Assembly: GCF_011044255.1 (NCBI RefSeq)
Contig: NZ_CP049107.1
Location: 496,001-560,000 of the forward strand
DNA from: Rhizorhabdus phycosphaerae
GTDB taxonomy: Bacteria > Pseudomonadota > Alphaproteobacteria > Sphingomonadales > Sphingomonadaceae
Reading direction: 5' to 3'
DNA length: 64,000 bases
The notes under the pieces were generated by a model, which saw only the letters and a list, made by a program, of their open reading frames with translations, was not told the DNA's origin and made no database searches. Shown piece by piece: positions 20,452 through 29,779 of the stretch (positions are counted from its first letter, which is position 1; each line of letters begins with the position of its first letter). The translations under genes were made by a program, and so were the position numbers.

Positions 20452-22332
20452 ATGAAATTGCTACGGGGGCTCTGGGCCTTGCTCGTCGGGATCAAGGACG
20501 CCCTGGTCCTGATCGCCATGCTGATCTTTTTCGGCACCCTCGCCTTCGCGCTGTCGATGAAACCGAACAGCGCGATGCCCTCGTCCGGCGCTCTCGTGCT
20601 CGATCTGTCCGGCAGCCTCGTCGAGCAGCCGTCGGAAACCGATACGCTTGCGCTGCTGTGGGGCGGCAACAGTCTCGTTCGCGAGACAAGGCTGCGCGAT
20701 GTCGAGCGCGCCCTTGCGGCGGCTTCGCGCTCGTCCAGCGTCAAGGCCGTGGTGCTGGATCTCGACGGCTTCCTCGGCGCCGAACCCGCGACATTGTCGG
20801 CGGCGGCGGCCGCGATCGACAAGGTGCGCGCCGGCGGCAAGCCGGTGTTCGCCTATGCTACCGCCTATGCCGACGACGGCTATCGTCTGGCCGCCCATGC
20901 GACCGAGATCTGGCTCGACCCGCTCGGTGCGGTCGCGATCGCCGGCCCCGGCGGGTCTCAGCCTTATTACAAGGGCCTGATGGACAAGCTTGGTATCACC
21001 GCCAAGATCTATCGCGTCGGCACCTACAAGGCTGCAGTCGAGCCCTTCATGCGCAACGATCAGTCGCCCGAGGCGCGCGAAGCGAGCCAGGCGCTTTACG
21101 GCGCGATCTGGGCGGAATGGCAGGCCGACGTGCGCAAGGCTCGGCCGAAAGCCCGCATCGCCGACTATGTCGCCCGCCCGACGGCATTGATCGGAGCCTC
21201 CGGTGGCAAGATGTCGCAGGCGGCTGTCGATAACGGTCTGGTCGACAAGCTAGGCGACCGTAACGCCTTCCGGTCCCGCATCGCGGCGATCGCTGGCGAC
21301 GATGCCGGCAACATGCCGAACGGCTTCAAGACGGTCGATTTCGATCGCTGGGTCGCCGCCAATCCGGAAAAGTCCAGTGGCACCCCGATCGGCGTCCTCA
21401 CCGTCGCTGGCGAGATCGTCGATGGTTACGCGCCGCCGGGCACTGCCGGCGGCAGCACGATCGCCCAACTTCTGGAGGAAGAGCTCGCCCGCAAGCGCAT
21501 CAAGGCGCTCGTGCTGCGGATAGACTCTCCCGGTGGCTCGGTGACGGGCGCGGATCGCATCCGCTCGGCCATATTGGAGGCCAAGGCGATGGGGCTTCCG
21601 GTCGTTGTCTCGATGGGCGGACTGGCGGCGAGCGGCGGCTACTGGATCTCGACGCCGGCCGATCGCATCATCGCCGACCGGTCGACGATCACAGGATCGA
21701 TCGGCGTGTTCGGGATCATTCCCACCTTTCAGGGATCGCTCGAAAAGTTGGGCATCGGCGCCGACGGTGTGAAGACGACCCCCTTGTCGGGCGAGCCCGA
21801 TGTGCTGCGCGGAACGTCGCCCCAGTTCGATGCGATGGTCCAGGGCTCGATCAAGGACATCTACACGCGTTTCGTGGGGCTCGTCGCTCAGTCGCGCAAG
21901 ATGACGCCCGCGCGGGTCGACCAGATCGCCCAAGGGCGTGTCTGGTCCGGCGTGGCAGCGCGCCAGATCGGACTTGTCGACGAATTCGGCAGCGTCGACG
22001 ACGCCATCGCTGCCGCAGCCAAACTGGCCAAGGTTGATCCGGCGAGTGCACGGCCGCTCTACATCGAGGAGCCGCTTTCACCGTGGAGGCAGGTGCTGCG
22101 CGATTTCGCGGCACCGGAGGACGCTCGCGAGGCGCGGTTGTCCGCCGACCCCTGGTCGGTCATCCTCGGCCGGCCCGAGCGGCAGATGCTGCAAGCGGTT
22201 GGCACGGCAAAGGCACTGCTCATGGGGCCGTCGATGCAGCTGCGCTGCCTCGAATGTCAGACCGTCTCCGCGACGCCCCGCGCCAGGGACATAAGCGAGG
22301 CGCGCAGCCTGATGGCGTGGCTGCTCCGCTAG
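20452..22332 (+). CDS. sppA: Signal peptide peptidase SppA, 67K (two-domain) type
   Basis: The 626-residue membrane-bound serine peptidase degrades cleaved signal peptides. One N-terminal membrane helix (about 15-38) is followed by two tandem S49 domains. The general-base lysine is K193 in VGTYKAAVEPF and the nucleophile is S394 in GGLAASGGYWIS, the split arrangement of long SppA. ATG 20452 (MKLLRGLWALLVG) matches family N-termini; an in-frame ATG at 20389 would add 21 residues. The last ~40 residues contain LRCLECQTVSATP, a Cys pair not obviously part of S49. It could be co-transcribed with the preceding trio. Confidence 0.93.
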   Translation: MKLLRGLWALLVGIKDALVLIAMLIFFGTLAFALSMKPNSAMPSSGALVLDLSGSLVEQPSETDTLALLWGGNSLVRETRLRDVERALAAASRSSSVKAVVLDLDGFLGAEPATLSAAAAAIDKVRAGGKPVFAYATAYADDGYRLAAHATEIWLDPLGAVAIAGPGGSQPYYKGLMDKLGITAKIYRVGTYKAAVEPFMRNDQSPEAREASQALYGAIWAEWQADVRKARPKARIADYVARPTALIGASGGKMSQAAVDNGLVDKLGDRNAFRSRIAAIAGDDAGNMPNGFKTVDFDRWVAANPEKSSGTPIGVLTVAGEIVDGYAPPGTAGGSTIAQLLEEELARKRIKALVLRIDSPGGSVTGADRIRSAILEAKAMGLPVVVSMGGLAASGGYWISTPADRIIADRSTITGSIGVFGIIPTFQGSLEKLGIGADGVKTTPLSGEPDVLRGTSPQFDAMVQGSIKDIYTRFVGLVAQSRKMTPARVDQIAQGRVWSGVAARQIGLVDEFGSVDDAIAAAAKLAKVDPASARPLYIEEPLSPWRQVLRDFAAPEDAREARLSADPWSVILGRPERQMLQAVGTAKALLMGPSMQLRCLECQTVSATPRARDISEARSLMAWLLR

Positions 22333-22352
22333 GATCACTCGGCCCATGCCAT

Positions 22353-22997
22353 TCAGCCGAAGCGTGCCGTGCAGGCCTTTGCGGTCTCGTGCGGCGGACC
22401 AAGACGCGTCATGCGAACAAGGGCTTCCTGCTTGAGCTCCAGCGTGCTCTCATATTTGCTAGCGCCACGCGCCTTCAGGCCATCGCCGATCGCCGCGTCC
22501 AGATTGCGGCGCATGGTCATCAGCTCGGACATGGTCGCCTCCGTCGCGGGCGCCTTGCTCGTGACCGACTTGGTCAGGAAGTCGGCGAGCGCATAGCAGC
22601 CGATCGCCGCTTCGAAGCGTTGCGTGGGCAGTTCGACCGCTCCGCCCTTGGCCGCGAGTGGAAAGCTCTCGTTGCACGGCTGGACGAGGTCCTGCCACCT
22701 GCCTGACGTCACCGAGCCTTCCAGATCGCTCATCCGTGAAACGACGGCCGAGGCCCGCGGGGTGTCGAAGCGATTGCCGTCGGATGCCGCCAGCATTGCA
22801 TAATGGAGAATGCGTGTCTGGGCCGCGAAGTCCAGGTCGGCCTTGATGTCGCTGTTGCCGGCGCGCGCACCGGCTGCGCTGACGATGGCGCAGGTCGCCG
22901 CGCGGTCGATCGGGTCGCTCGGCAGGGCCAGCTTCTTCGGGCCGCACCCCACCAACAGAGCCAATGTCGCCGAAAGGGCGATCGTCGCTTTACGCAT
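22353..22997 (-). CDS. Hypothetical lipoprotein
   Basis: The 214-residue protein starts with MRKATIALSATLALLVGCGPKK, a lipoprotein signal peptide with lipobox LVGC, so it should be anchored in the outer or inner membrane. The mature part is alpha-rich with a few cysteines (ATCAIV, QPCNES, AIGCYALADF, AKACTARFG) that could form disulfides. I recognise no domain. It converges with sppA, the stop codons being about 20 bases apart. Confidence 0.7.
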   Translation of the reverse strand: MRKATIALSATLALLVGCGPKKLALPSDPIDRAATCAIVSAAGARAGNSDIKADLDFAAQTRILHYAMLAASDGNRFDTPRASAVVSRMSDLEGSVTSGRWQDLVQPCNESFPLAAKGGAVELPTQRFEAAIGCYALADFLTKSVTSKAPATEATMSELMTMRRNLDAAIGDGLKARGASKYESTLELKQEALVRMTRLGPPHETAKACTARFG

Positions 22998-23078
22998 CTC
23001 TACATCCTTACCGTTACAGGTCCTTAACTACGCCTCAGCGCAGAGGCGGTTCCTGAACCGATCGGAACGGACGAGGCG

Positions 23079-23699
23079 TCAGTCCCGATAGCCGGGAAGG
23101 GAAAGTCCCCGCGCGATCGCCAGCGCGCGCAACGCGAAACCGGCACCTGCGGCAAATGCGGCCGCGAGGAAGAGCGGGACGCCGAGCAGCGTCAGCACGA
23201 CGAACAGCCCCGCAGCCAAGGCCGCTGCCGTGACATAGAGCTCGGGTCGGAGAAGGATCGACGGTTCGCCTGCAAGAACGTCGCGGACGATCCCGCCCAT
23301 GCAGGCGGTGACGACCCCCATCGTCGCCGCACCCAGCGGTGGTATCCCATAAGCGAGCGCCTTCCACGATCCGAACACCGCATAGGCAGCAAGCCCGATA
23401 CCGTCGAACCATTCGAGCGCGCGGACCGGCCAGACCCGCGTCGGTGTCATCCACACGGCGAGCGCGGCGAGCAGGCAGACCGCGAGGGCGCGGTTGTCAT
23501 GGATCCAGAAGACCGGCGCTCCGATCAGCAGGTCACGTAGCGTGCCGCCGCCGGTGCCGGTCACTGCGGCGAAGAAGGTGAAGGTCACGATCGTCTGCCC
23601 GCGCCGGGCAGCCGCAAGCGCACCGCTGACCGCGAAGATGGCAATCCCGAAGATATCGAGCAACGGCAGCGCGGAGCGCACCATCAGGAGATCGGGCAT
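23079..23699 (-). CDS. TRIC-type cation channel / UPF0126 membrane protein
   Basis: The 206-residue protein has seven predicted membrane helices in two repeats, each with the glycine-rich element of the family: FAVSGALAAARRG with GTGGGTLRDLLIG in the first, and ACMGGIVRDVLAG in the second. Prokaryotic TRIC proteins form trimeric monovalent cation channels. The long upstream frame extension was rejected. ATG 23699 (MPDLLMVRS) has GCGGGAAG about 8 bases upstream and yields the normal family length. It is divergent from astA. Confidence 0.92.
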   Translation of the reverse strand: MPDLLMVRSALPLLDIFGIAIFAVSGALAAARRGQTIVTFTFFAAVTGTGGGTLRDLLIGAPVFWIHDNRALAVCLLAALAVWMTPTRVWPVRALEWFDGIGLAAYAVFGSWKALAYGIPPLGAATMGVVTACMGGIVRDVLAGEPSILLRPELYVTAAALAAGLFVVLTLLGVPLFLAAAFAAGAGFALRALAIARGLSLPGYRD

Positions 23700-23799
23700 A
23701 TGCATCTTCCCGCTGTGATGTGCAAAAGGCCGATAGGCAAGGCGAGACAGCAAGCCCGCCGTCTGGACTTGATCGTTTCGGTTGATACTATCGCTGCCG

Positions 23800-24813
23800 A
23801 TGACCGATTCCATGGCGATCCCGCGAATCCGGCCGGTGCGGCCCGACGATCTCGATGCGCTGCTTGGCCTTGCCCGCATGGCGGGCCCCGGCTTCACCAA
23901 TCTCCCGCCCGACCGGGCCACGCTCGAGGCGAAGGTTTATCGCAGCCAGCAACTCCTTGCCGGCGAACGGCTGGGCGGCGCGATCATCCTGGGTCTGGAG
24001 ATAAAGGGCCGCATCCGCGGCTGCGGCATGGTCTTCCCGCGGCTCGGCGTCGACTGGCCCTTCTACAGCTACCGCATCAGCCACACGACGCAGCGTTCGA
24101 GCATCGACGGCAGGATGCTGCGCTTCCCGGTTCTCACCCTGACCAACGACCTGGAAGACTGCGCCGAGGTCGGCGGGCTCATGGTCGATCCCGATCTGCG
24201 CAAGGGCGGCTTCGGACGGATGATGGCACGCAGCCGTTATCTTTTCATCGCCACCCATCGCGCCCTGTTCGGCGACCGCGTCGTCGCCGACCTTCGCGGA
24301 TGGCTGGACGAGGGCCGTTCGCCCTTCTGGGACGCCGTGGGCGGCCGCTTCTATGCCATGACTTTCGCCGAGGCCGACCATATCAACGCCACCACCGGCA
24401 ACCAGTTCATCGCCGACCTCGGCCCCCGCGCACCGATCTACGTCAACATGCTGTCGAGCGAGGCACAGGCCGTCATCGGCAAGGTCCATGACGACGGCCG
24501 GGCCGCCCGCTCCCTGCTGATCGAGGAAGGCTTCCGTGAGGAGGGCTATGTCGACATCTTCGATGCCGGCCCCACGCTGATCGCGGAGATCGACCAGCTG
24601 CGGGCCGTCCGCGACCTTCATCATGGCCTGTTCGCGGGCGACAGCATCGCGCATGACGTCCGCGACCATCTGCTGGTCAAGGGTAGCGGACCCGATTTCT
24701 GCTGCGTCCCCGCAGCCGTCGAAGCTGCCGGAGGACAGGTCCGCACGGACCCCGGGAGCGCCCGCCTGCTGCACCTCGCCGCACATGATCCGATCGGATA
24801 TCTGCCCCTATGA
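23800..24813 (+). CDS. astA: Arginine N-succinyltransferase, first paralogue
   Basis: The 337-residue GNAT-like enzyme transfers succinate from succinyl-CoA to the alpha-amino group of arginine, the first step of the AST pathway. Family features are [27 protein letters not shown] at the N-terminus, [42 protein letters not shown] and [14 protein letters not shown] 23800 is preferred over an upstream TTG. The stop overlaps astB by 4 bases (ATGA). In Pseudomonas two such subunits (AruF and AruG) form the enzyme; a second paralogue follows astB here. Confidence 0.93.
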   Translation: MTDSMAIPRIRPVRPDDLDALLGLARMAGPGFTNLPPDRATLEAKVYRSQQLLAGERLGGAIILGLEIKGRIRGCGMVFPRLGVDWPFYSYRISHTTQRSSIDGRMLRFPVLTLTNDLEDCAEVGGLMVDPDLRKGGFGRMMARSRYLFIATHRALFGDRVVADLRGWLDEGRSPFWDAVGGRFYAMTFAEADHINATTGNQFIADLGPRAPIYVNMLSSEAQAVIGKVHDDGRAARSLLIEEGFREEGYVDIFDAGPTLIAEIDQLRAVRDLHHGLFAGDSIAHDVRDHLLVKGSGPDFCCVPAAVEAAGGQVRTDPGSARLLHLAAHDPIGYLPL

Positions 24814-26084
24814 AAAGCATCGAAATCAACTTCGACGGTCTGATCGGACCGATCCACAATTATGCCGGGCTGTCGCCGGGCAACATCGCCAGTGCCACAA
24901 ATGCCGGTGCGGTCTCCCAGCCTCGCGCTGCGGCGCTTCAGGGGCTCGGCAAGATGCGAAAGCTGATGGACCTCGGCCTCGTCCAGGGTTTCTTCCCGCC
25001 CCCGCGGCGTCCCGCCATCGCGGCACTCCGTGCGCTGGGCTTTCAGGGCAAGGATGTCGAGATCCTGTCGGCTGCCGCGCGCGAGGACCCTCTCCTCTTC
25101 AATAATATCTGCTCGGCCTCGGCCATGTGGGCAGCCAATGCGGCGACCGTCATCGCCTCGGCCGACAGCGCCGACGGACGCGTCCATTTCGTGACGGCCA
25201 ATCTGGCAACCATGCTTCACCGCAGCTTCGAAGCCGTCGACACCTTCGCGATGCTGCGCCGCATTTTTGCCGACGAGAGCAGTTTCGGGGTTCATCCCGC
25301 CCTCCCCGCCACGCAGCATTTCAGCGACGAAGGCGCGGCGAACCATATGCGGCTGACGCCGCAGCACGGCACCCGCGGCCTCAACGTCTTCATTCATGGG
25401 GCCCAGCGTGGCAGCCGCTTCCCCGAACGCCAGGCCAGGCGCGCCGGCGAGGCGGTTGCGCGTCTTTCCGGTGCGCCCGCGCTGCACATGCTGCAGTCGC
25501 AGCGAGCGATCGAGGCCGGCGCCTTCCACAATGACGTCGTCGCCGTCGCCAATGAATATGTGCTGCTGTGCCACGCTGAAGCCTTCGAAGACCGGGACGG
25601 CCTGTTCGCCGCTCTCGCCGAGGCGGTGCCCGGCTTCGTTCCGGTCGAGGTCGACAGCATCACGCTGGACGATGCGATCCGCTCCTATCTGTTCAACTCC
25701 CAGCTCGTCACCTTGCCGGATGGCAGCATGGCGTTGATCCTGCCGTCCGAGGCGCGCGAACATGAGCGTGTCTGGACCGCTGTCGAGGCGATCGTCGCCG
25801 GAAACAACCCGATCGCGCAGGCGATCGTGGTCGATGTCCGCGAGAGCATGCGCAACGGTGGTGGCCCGGCCTGCCTGCGGCTGCGCGTGCCGGTGACCGA
25901 AGCGCAACGCGACGCGATCGACCAGCGCTTCCTGCTCGACGAGCGGCGGTGGGAGGCGCTCTGCACCCTGGTCGATCAGCATTGGCCTGAGCAGATCGCC
26001 GTATCGGACCTCTGCCTTCCCGAGCTGTGGGAGAACGTGGGACGCGCCCATGACGCGCTCGACGACCTGCTCACGCGCATTTGA
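24810..26084 (+). CDS. astB: N-succinylarginine dihydrolase
   Basis: The 424-residue amidinotransferase-fold enzyme converts N-succinylarginine to N-succinylornithine, ammonia and CO2. It has the N-terminal block [46 protein letters not shown], and the catalytic cysteine C355 in [14 protein letters not shown] near the C-terminus. Length is slightly below that of the E. coli enzyme. The start ATG overlaps the astA stop (ATGA), showing translational coupling. Confidence 0.96.
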   Translation: MKSIEINFDGLIGPIHNYAGLSPGNIASATNAGAVSQPRAAALQGLGKMRKLMDLGLVQGFFPPPRRPAIAALRALGFQGKDVEILSAAAREDPLLFNNICSASAMWAANAATVIASADSADGRVHFVTANLATMLHRSFEAVDTFAMLRRIFADESSFGVHPALPATQHFSDEGAANHMRLTPQHGTRGLNVFIHGAQRGSRFPERQARRAGEAVARLSGAPALHMLQSQRAIEAGAFHNDVVAVANEYVLLCHAEAFEDRDGLFAALAEAVPGFVPVEVDSITLDDAIRSYLFNSQLVTLPDGSMALILPSEAREHERVWTAVEAIVAGNNPIAQAIVVDVRESMRNGGGPACLRLRVPVTEAQRDAIDQRFLLDERRWEALCTLVDQHWPEQIAVSDLCLPELWENVGRAHDALDDLLTRI

Positions 26085-26150
26085 ACTTGGCCCCGCAATG
26101 ACGCACAAGCATGCGATGATAACCTGCCTTTCTTATCCCCCGGCCCCCGC

Positions 26151-27155
26151 ATGCTGATCGTCCGCCCGGCGGCGATTCCCGATCTCGATGCGCTGATGGA
26201 GCTTGCGATCCTGTCAGGTCGCGGCTTCACCAGCCTGCCCGAGGACGAGGCGACGCTCCTCAACCGGCTGACCCTGTCCGAGGCCAGCTTTCGCGGCGAG
26301 CGCGCGCCGCGCGAAGCCTGGTACACGCTGATGCTCGAGGACAGCGAGACCGGCCGGATCGAGGGGCTGTGCGGCGTCCGGGCGGCCGTCGGTGTGGGCC
26401 GCCCGCATTTTTCTTTCCGGGTGATGACGCTCGCGCAATTCTCTTCCGCCATCAACACCCGCTTCGACCATCAGGCGCTCGTGCTGGTCAACGAATGTGC
26501 GGGCTGGACCGAAGTTGGTTCGCTCTATCTGCGTCCGGAGAGGCGATCGGGCGGCGCCGGCAGCCTGCTTGCGCGCTCGCGCTACATGCTCATCGGTGCC
26601 GATCCGAAGCGCTTCTCCGAAACGGTGATGGCTGAGCTGCGTGGCTATTTCGCGCCGGACGGCACCTGTCCCTTCTGGGAAGGCGTTGCGAGCAAGTTCT
26701 TCCGCCTGCCCTTCGACGAAGCCGATCATATGGTGATGTCGACCGACGGGCAGTTCATTCTCGACCTGGCACCACGTCATCCCATCTATGTGGAACTGAT
26801 AGCGGCCAGCGCCGCCGATGCGATCGGCCGGGTCCACGTAGAGGGCGAAGCGGCGCGGGCTATGCTGGAGCATGAAGGCTTTCGTGGGTCCGGCCTCGTC
26901 GACATCTTCGATGGCGGGCCGACCTACTCCGCGCCACGCGACGCGATCCGCACGATCGAGCGGTCTGCGCGCCTTTCCGTCCGGCAGGGCGATGTCGGCG
27001 ACGCTCCGGAGCTTCTGGTGTCGGTGGACTCGATCACCGGCTTTCGCGCGGTCCGCACGAAAGTGCGGATCGACGGCGATGCGGCGATGCTCGACGATGA
27101 GGCAATCGACGCATTGCACGTCGGCGAAGGAGACGTCGTGAGAGTAAGGCAGTGA
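26151..27155 (+). CDS. Arginine/ornithine N-succinyltransferase, second paralogue
   Basis: The 334-residue paralogue of the upstream AstA shares the same block order: IVRPAAIPDLDALMELA and GRGFTSLP at the N-terminus, SRYMLIGADPKRFSETVMAELRGYF, FWEGVASKFFRLPFDEADHM and GLVDIFDGGPTY. The two differ clearly, so this is not a recent duplication. By analogy with Pseudomonas AruF/AruG, the pair may form a heteromer acting on arginine and ornithine. It follows astB after 66 bases with no clear Shine-Dalgarno, and its stop overlaps the astD GTG start. Confidence 0.9.
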   Translation: MLIVRPAAIPDLDALMELAILSGRGFTSLPEDEATLLNRLTLSEASFRGERAPREAWYTLMLEDSETGRIEGLCGVRAAVGVGRPHFSFRVMTLAQFSSAINTRFDHQALVLVNECAGWTEVGSLYLRPERRSGGAGSLLARSRYMLIGADPKRFSETVMAELRGYFAPDGTCPFWEGVASKFFRLPFDEADHMVMSTDGQFILDLAPRHPIYVELIAASAADAIGRVHVEGEAARAMLEHEGFRGSGLVDIFDGGPTYSAPRDAIRTIERSARLSVRQGDVGDAPELLVSVDSITGFRAVRTKVRIDGDAAMLDDEAIDALHVGEGDVVRVRQ

Positions 27156-28555
27156 TCCGCTCCTTCGATCCGGCCACGGCCGAGCTCGTGTGGGAAGGCG
27201 AAGCGACGCCGCCGGGCGATATTGCACCGATGATCGTGGCCGCGCGCGCGTCGCTGTCGGGCTGGGCAGATCGACCGCTCGACGAGCGGATCGCTGTTCT
27301 GCGCCGTTATGCGGAGATTCTCACCGAGCGGACGGATGACCTTGCCCGCGTCATATCGCGCGAAACCGGCAAGCCCCTGTGGGAAAGCCGCGCCGAACTC
27401 GGCTCCATGGCCGGCAAGGTCGCGGTATCGATCGCCGCCCAGGCCGAACGCGCCGGATCGCGCGAGGCGGAGACCGGCTTCGGCCGGGCCATACTGCGCC
27501 ATCGACCGCATGGCGTGATGGCGGTCCTCGGCCCTTATAACTTCCCCGGCCATCTGCCCAACGGCCATATCGTCCCGGCCCTGCTGGCGGGCAATGCGGT
27601 GGTGTTCAAGCCATCCGAAGAAGCTCCGCTGACCGGCGCGAACATGGTCGCAGCGCTGCACGATGCCGGTGTGCCGCCCGACATTCTCCATCTTGTCCAG
27701 GGCGGGCGGGAGCAAGGTGCCGCGCTGATTTCGGCCGATATCGACGGCCTGCTGTTCACCGGCTCAGCCGAAACCGGCCAGCATTTTCGTCGCGCCATGA
27801 TCGACCGCCCACATGTCGTGCTGGCGCTCGAACTTGGCGGCAACAATCCTCTGATTGCCTGGGGCGATCCGGACGCGATGGCGGCTGCAATCGTGCAGTC
27901 CGCCTTCGTCACGACCGGCCAGCGCTGTTCCTGCGCGCGCCGCCTGATCCTCCCCGAGGGGCATGAGGGCGATTCGACGATCGAAGCTGTCCATACACTG
28001 GCGGCACGGCTGCGGATCGGCGCATGGGACGATCCGGCCGAGCCCTATATGGGCCCGCTCATCTCGCCGAACGCCGCCCGCAACGCTCTCGAGGCGGTCG
28101 AGCGCCTCAAGGCGCTTGGCGCGCGGACGCTGCTGCCGTTCGAGCGGCTCGACCGCAGCGAAGCCTTCGTCACGCCCGGCATGTACGACGTGACAGGCCT
28201 GGACGTCCCCGATCGGGAGATTTTCGCGCCGATCCTGCAAATCGTCCGCGTGCCCGATTTCGATGCAGCAATCGATGCAGCCAATGCCACGAGCTTCGGC
28301 CTCTCGGCAGGCCTGCTCAGCGACGATGGCGCGCTGTGGCAGCGTTTCCTGCACCGCTCGCGCGCAGGCGTCGTCAACTGGAACCGTCCGACGACGGGTG
28401 CGGCGGCGAACATGCCTTTCGGGGGGCTCGGCGAGTCGGGCAACCATCGGCCAAGCGCATATTATGCGGCGGATTATTGCGCCTACCCGGTCGCGAGTTT
28501 CGAGGCCGAGGCGGTGCTCGACCTGACCCCAGAACTTGGGGCTCGGCTGCTATGA
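27152..28555 (+). CDS. astD: N-succinylglutamate 5-semialdehyde dehydrogenase
   Basis: The 467-residue NAD-dependent aldehyde dehydrogenase oxidises succinylglutamate semialdehyde to succinylglutamate. It has VLGPYNFPGHLPNGHIVPAL (typical AstD), the glutamate in ALELGGNNPLI and the catalytic cysteine, most likely C259 in TGQRCSCARR. The C-terminal NWNRPTTGAAANMPFGGLG is also AstD-like. The start is GTG 27152 overlapping the previous stop (GTGA); its own stop overlaps the next ATG (ATGA). Confidence 0.95.
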   Translation: MIRSFDPATAELVWEGEATPPGDIAPMIVAARASLSGWADRPLDERIAVLRRYAEILTERTDDLARVISRETGKPLWESRAELGSMAGKVAVSIAAQAERAGSREAETGFGRAILRHRPHGVMAVLGPYNFPGHLPNGHIVPALLAGNAVVFKPSEEAPLTGANMVAALHDAGVPPDILHLVQGGREQGAALISADIDGLLFTGSAETGQHFRRAMIDRPHVVLALELGGNNPLIAWGDPDAMAAAIVQSAFVTTGQRCSCARRLILPEGHEGDSTIEAVHTLAARLRIGAWDDPAEPYMGPLISPNAARNALEAVERLKALGARTLLPFERLDRSEAFVTPGMYDVTGLDVPDREIFAPILQIVRVPDFDAAIDAANATSFGLSAGLLSDDGALWQRFLHRSRAGVVNWNRPTTGAAANMPFGGLGESGNHRPSAYYAADYCAYPVASFEAEAVLDLTPELGARLL

Positions 28556-29775
28556 GCGACCGGGATGCGATCGTCGAGACGCATCGCGGGGCGCTGGATC
28601 TGGCCGCCGACGCTCCGATGCTGGCACAGGTCCGGCAATGGAGCGCCATCAACAGCGGGTCGCGCAACATGGACGGGCTTGCGCGACAGGCCGGTTTGCT
28701 CGCGGAAGCTTTTGCGATGCTGCCCGGCGCAATCGACCTCGTCGACGCGGTTCCGGGTGAGAATGTCGACGCAGCAGGGACCATCCGGCCGGTCGCCTAT
28801 GGCCGCCACCTCCACCTCCGCGTCCGGCCGGAGGCTCCGGTCCAGCTCGTGCTTACCGGCCATATGGATACGGTTTTCGCCGAGGATCACCCCTTTCAGG
28901 CACTGACCGACCTGGACGGTGGCGCGATCCTCAACGGTCCTGGCGTCGCCGACATGAAGGGCGGCATCGCCGTCATGCTGGCGGCACTGCGCGGCGTCGA
29001 AGCATCACCGCTGCGCGAGCGCATCGGCTATGAGGTGGTGATCAACTCGGACGAGGAGATCGGCTCTCCCGGATCCGCCGCGCTGATCGCGCGCGCGGCG
29101 CAGGGCAAGCTTGCAGCGCTCACCTATGAGCCTTCGGCCCTGCCGGACGGTACGCTGGCCGGGGCGCGGCCAGGGAGCGGCAATTTCTCGCTGATCGTCT
29201 CCGGCCGTTCTGCCCATGCCGGGCGCAATCCGGAAGACGGACGCAACGCGCTCGTCGCGGCCGCGGACCTCGCTCTCCGCCTGTACCAGGCCCGCCGACC
29301 GGGCCTGTCGATCAACCCAGCCAAGATCGACGGTGGCGGACCGAACAACATGGTGCCGGACCGCGCCGTGCTGCGCGTGAACCTCCGCCCGGCCCTGCCC
29401 GAAGACCAGCACGCGGCCGAAGCCCTGATCGCCGAGACGATCGCTGCCGTCAAAGCCGCACATGGCGTGACGATCCATCTGCACGGCGGCTTCGGCCGGC
29501 CTCCGAAACCGCTCGACGCGCGGGCACAGAAGCTGTTCGCTCTCGTCGAAGACAGCGCGGCGCTCCTCGGCCGGCCGATCGGACACCGGCCGAGCGGCGG
29601 GGTCTGCGACGGCAACAACATCGCCGCCTGCGGTGTGCCGGTCGTCGACACCATGGGGGTGCGCGGCGGCGCGATCCACTCGGCGGACGAATATCTGATC
29701 GTCGAGAGCCTGCCCGAGCGGGCTATGCTCTCGACCCTCGTCATGCTTCGCCTCGCCGAGGGCAGCGCCCTCTAG
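28552..29775 (+). CDS. M20-family metallohydrolase in the AST operon (candidate substitute for succinylglutamate desuccinylase)
   Basis: The 407-residue protein has the full M20 di-metal site: VLTGHMDTVF, GPGVADMKGGIAVML, NSDEEIGSPGS (the EE catalytic pair), YEPS, the dimerisation domain around GRSAHAGRNPEDGRNA, and a terminal GGAIHSADEY. M20 enzymes remove acyl or aminoacyl groups (ArgE, DapE, CPG2). It overlaps astD by 4 bases and ends the operon, exactly where AstE would be needed to release succinate and glutamate. No M14-type AstE is in the window. The desuccinylase role is my inference from context; the M20 assignment is firm. A long upstream extension of the frame inside astD was rejected. 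Confidence 0.85.
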   Translation: MSDRDAIVETHRGALDLAADAPMLAQVRQWSAINSGSRNMDGLARQAGLLAEAFAMLPGAIDLVDAVPGENVDAAGTIRPVAYGRHLHLRVRPEAPVQLVLTGHMDTVFAEDHPFQALTDLDGGAILNGPGVADMKGGIAVMLAALRGVEASPLRERIGYEVVINSDEEIGSPGSAALIARAAQGKLAALTYEPSALPDGTLAGARPGSGNFSLIVSGRSAHAGRNPEDGRNALVAAADLALRLYQARRPGLSINPAKIDGGGPNNMVPDRAVLRVNLRPALPEDQHAAEALIAETIAAVKAAHGVTIHLHGGFGRPPKPLDARAQKLFALVEDSAALLGRPIGHRPSGGVCDGNNIAACGVPVVDTMGVRGGAIHSADEYLIVESLPERAMLSTLVMLRLAEGSAL

Positions 29776-29779
29776 AGCC

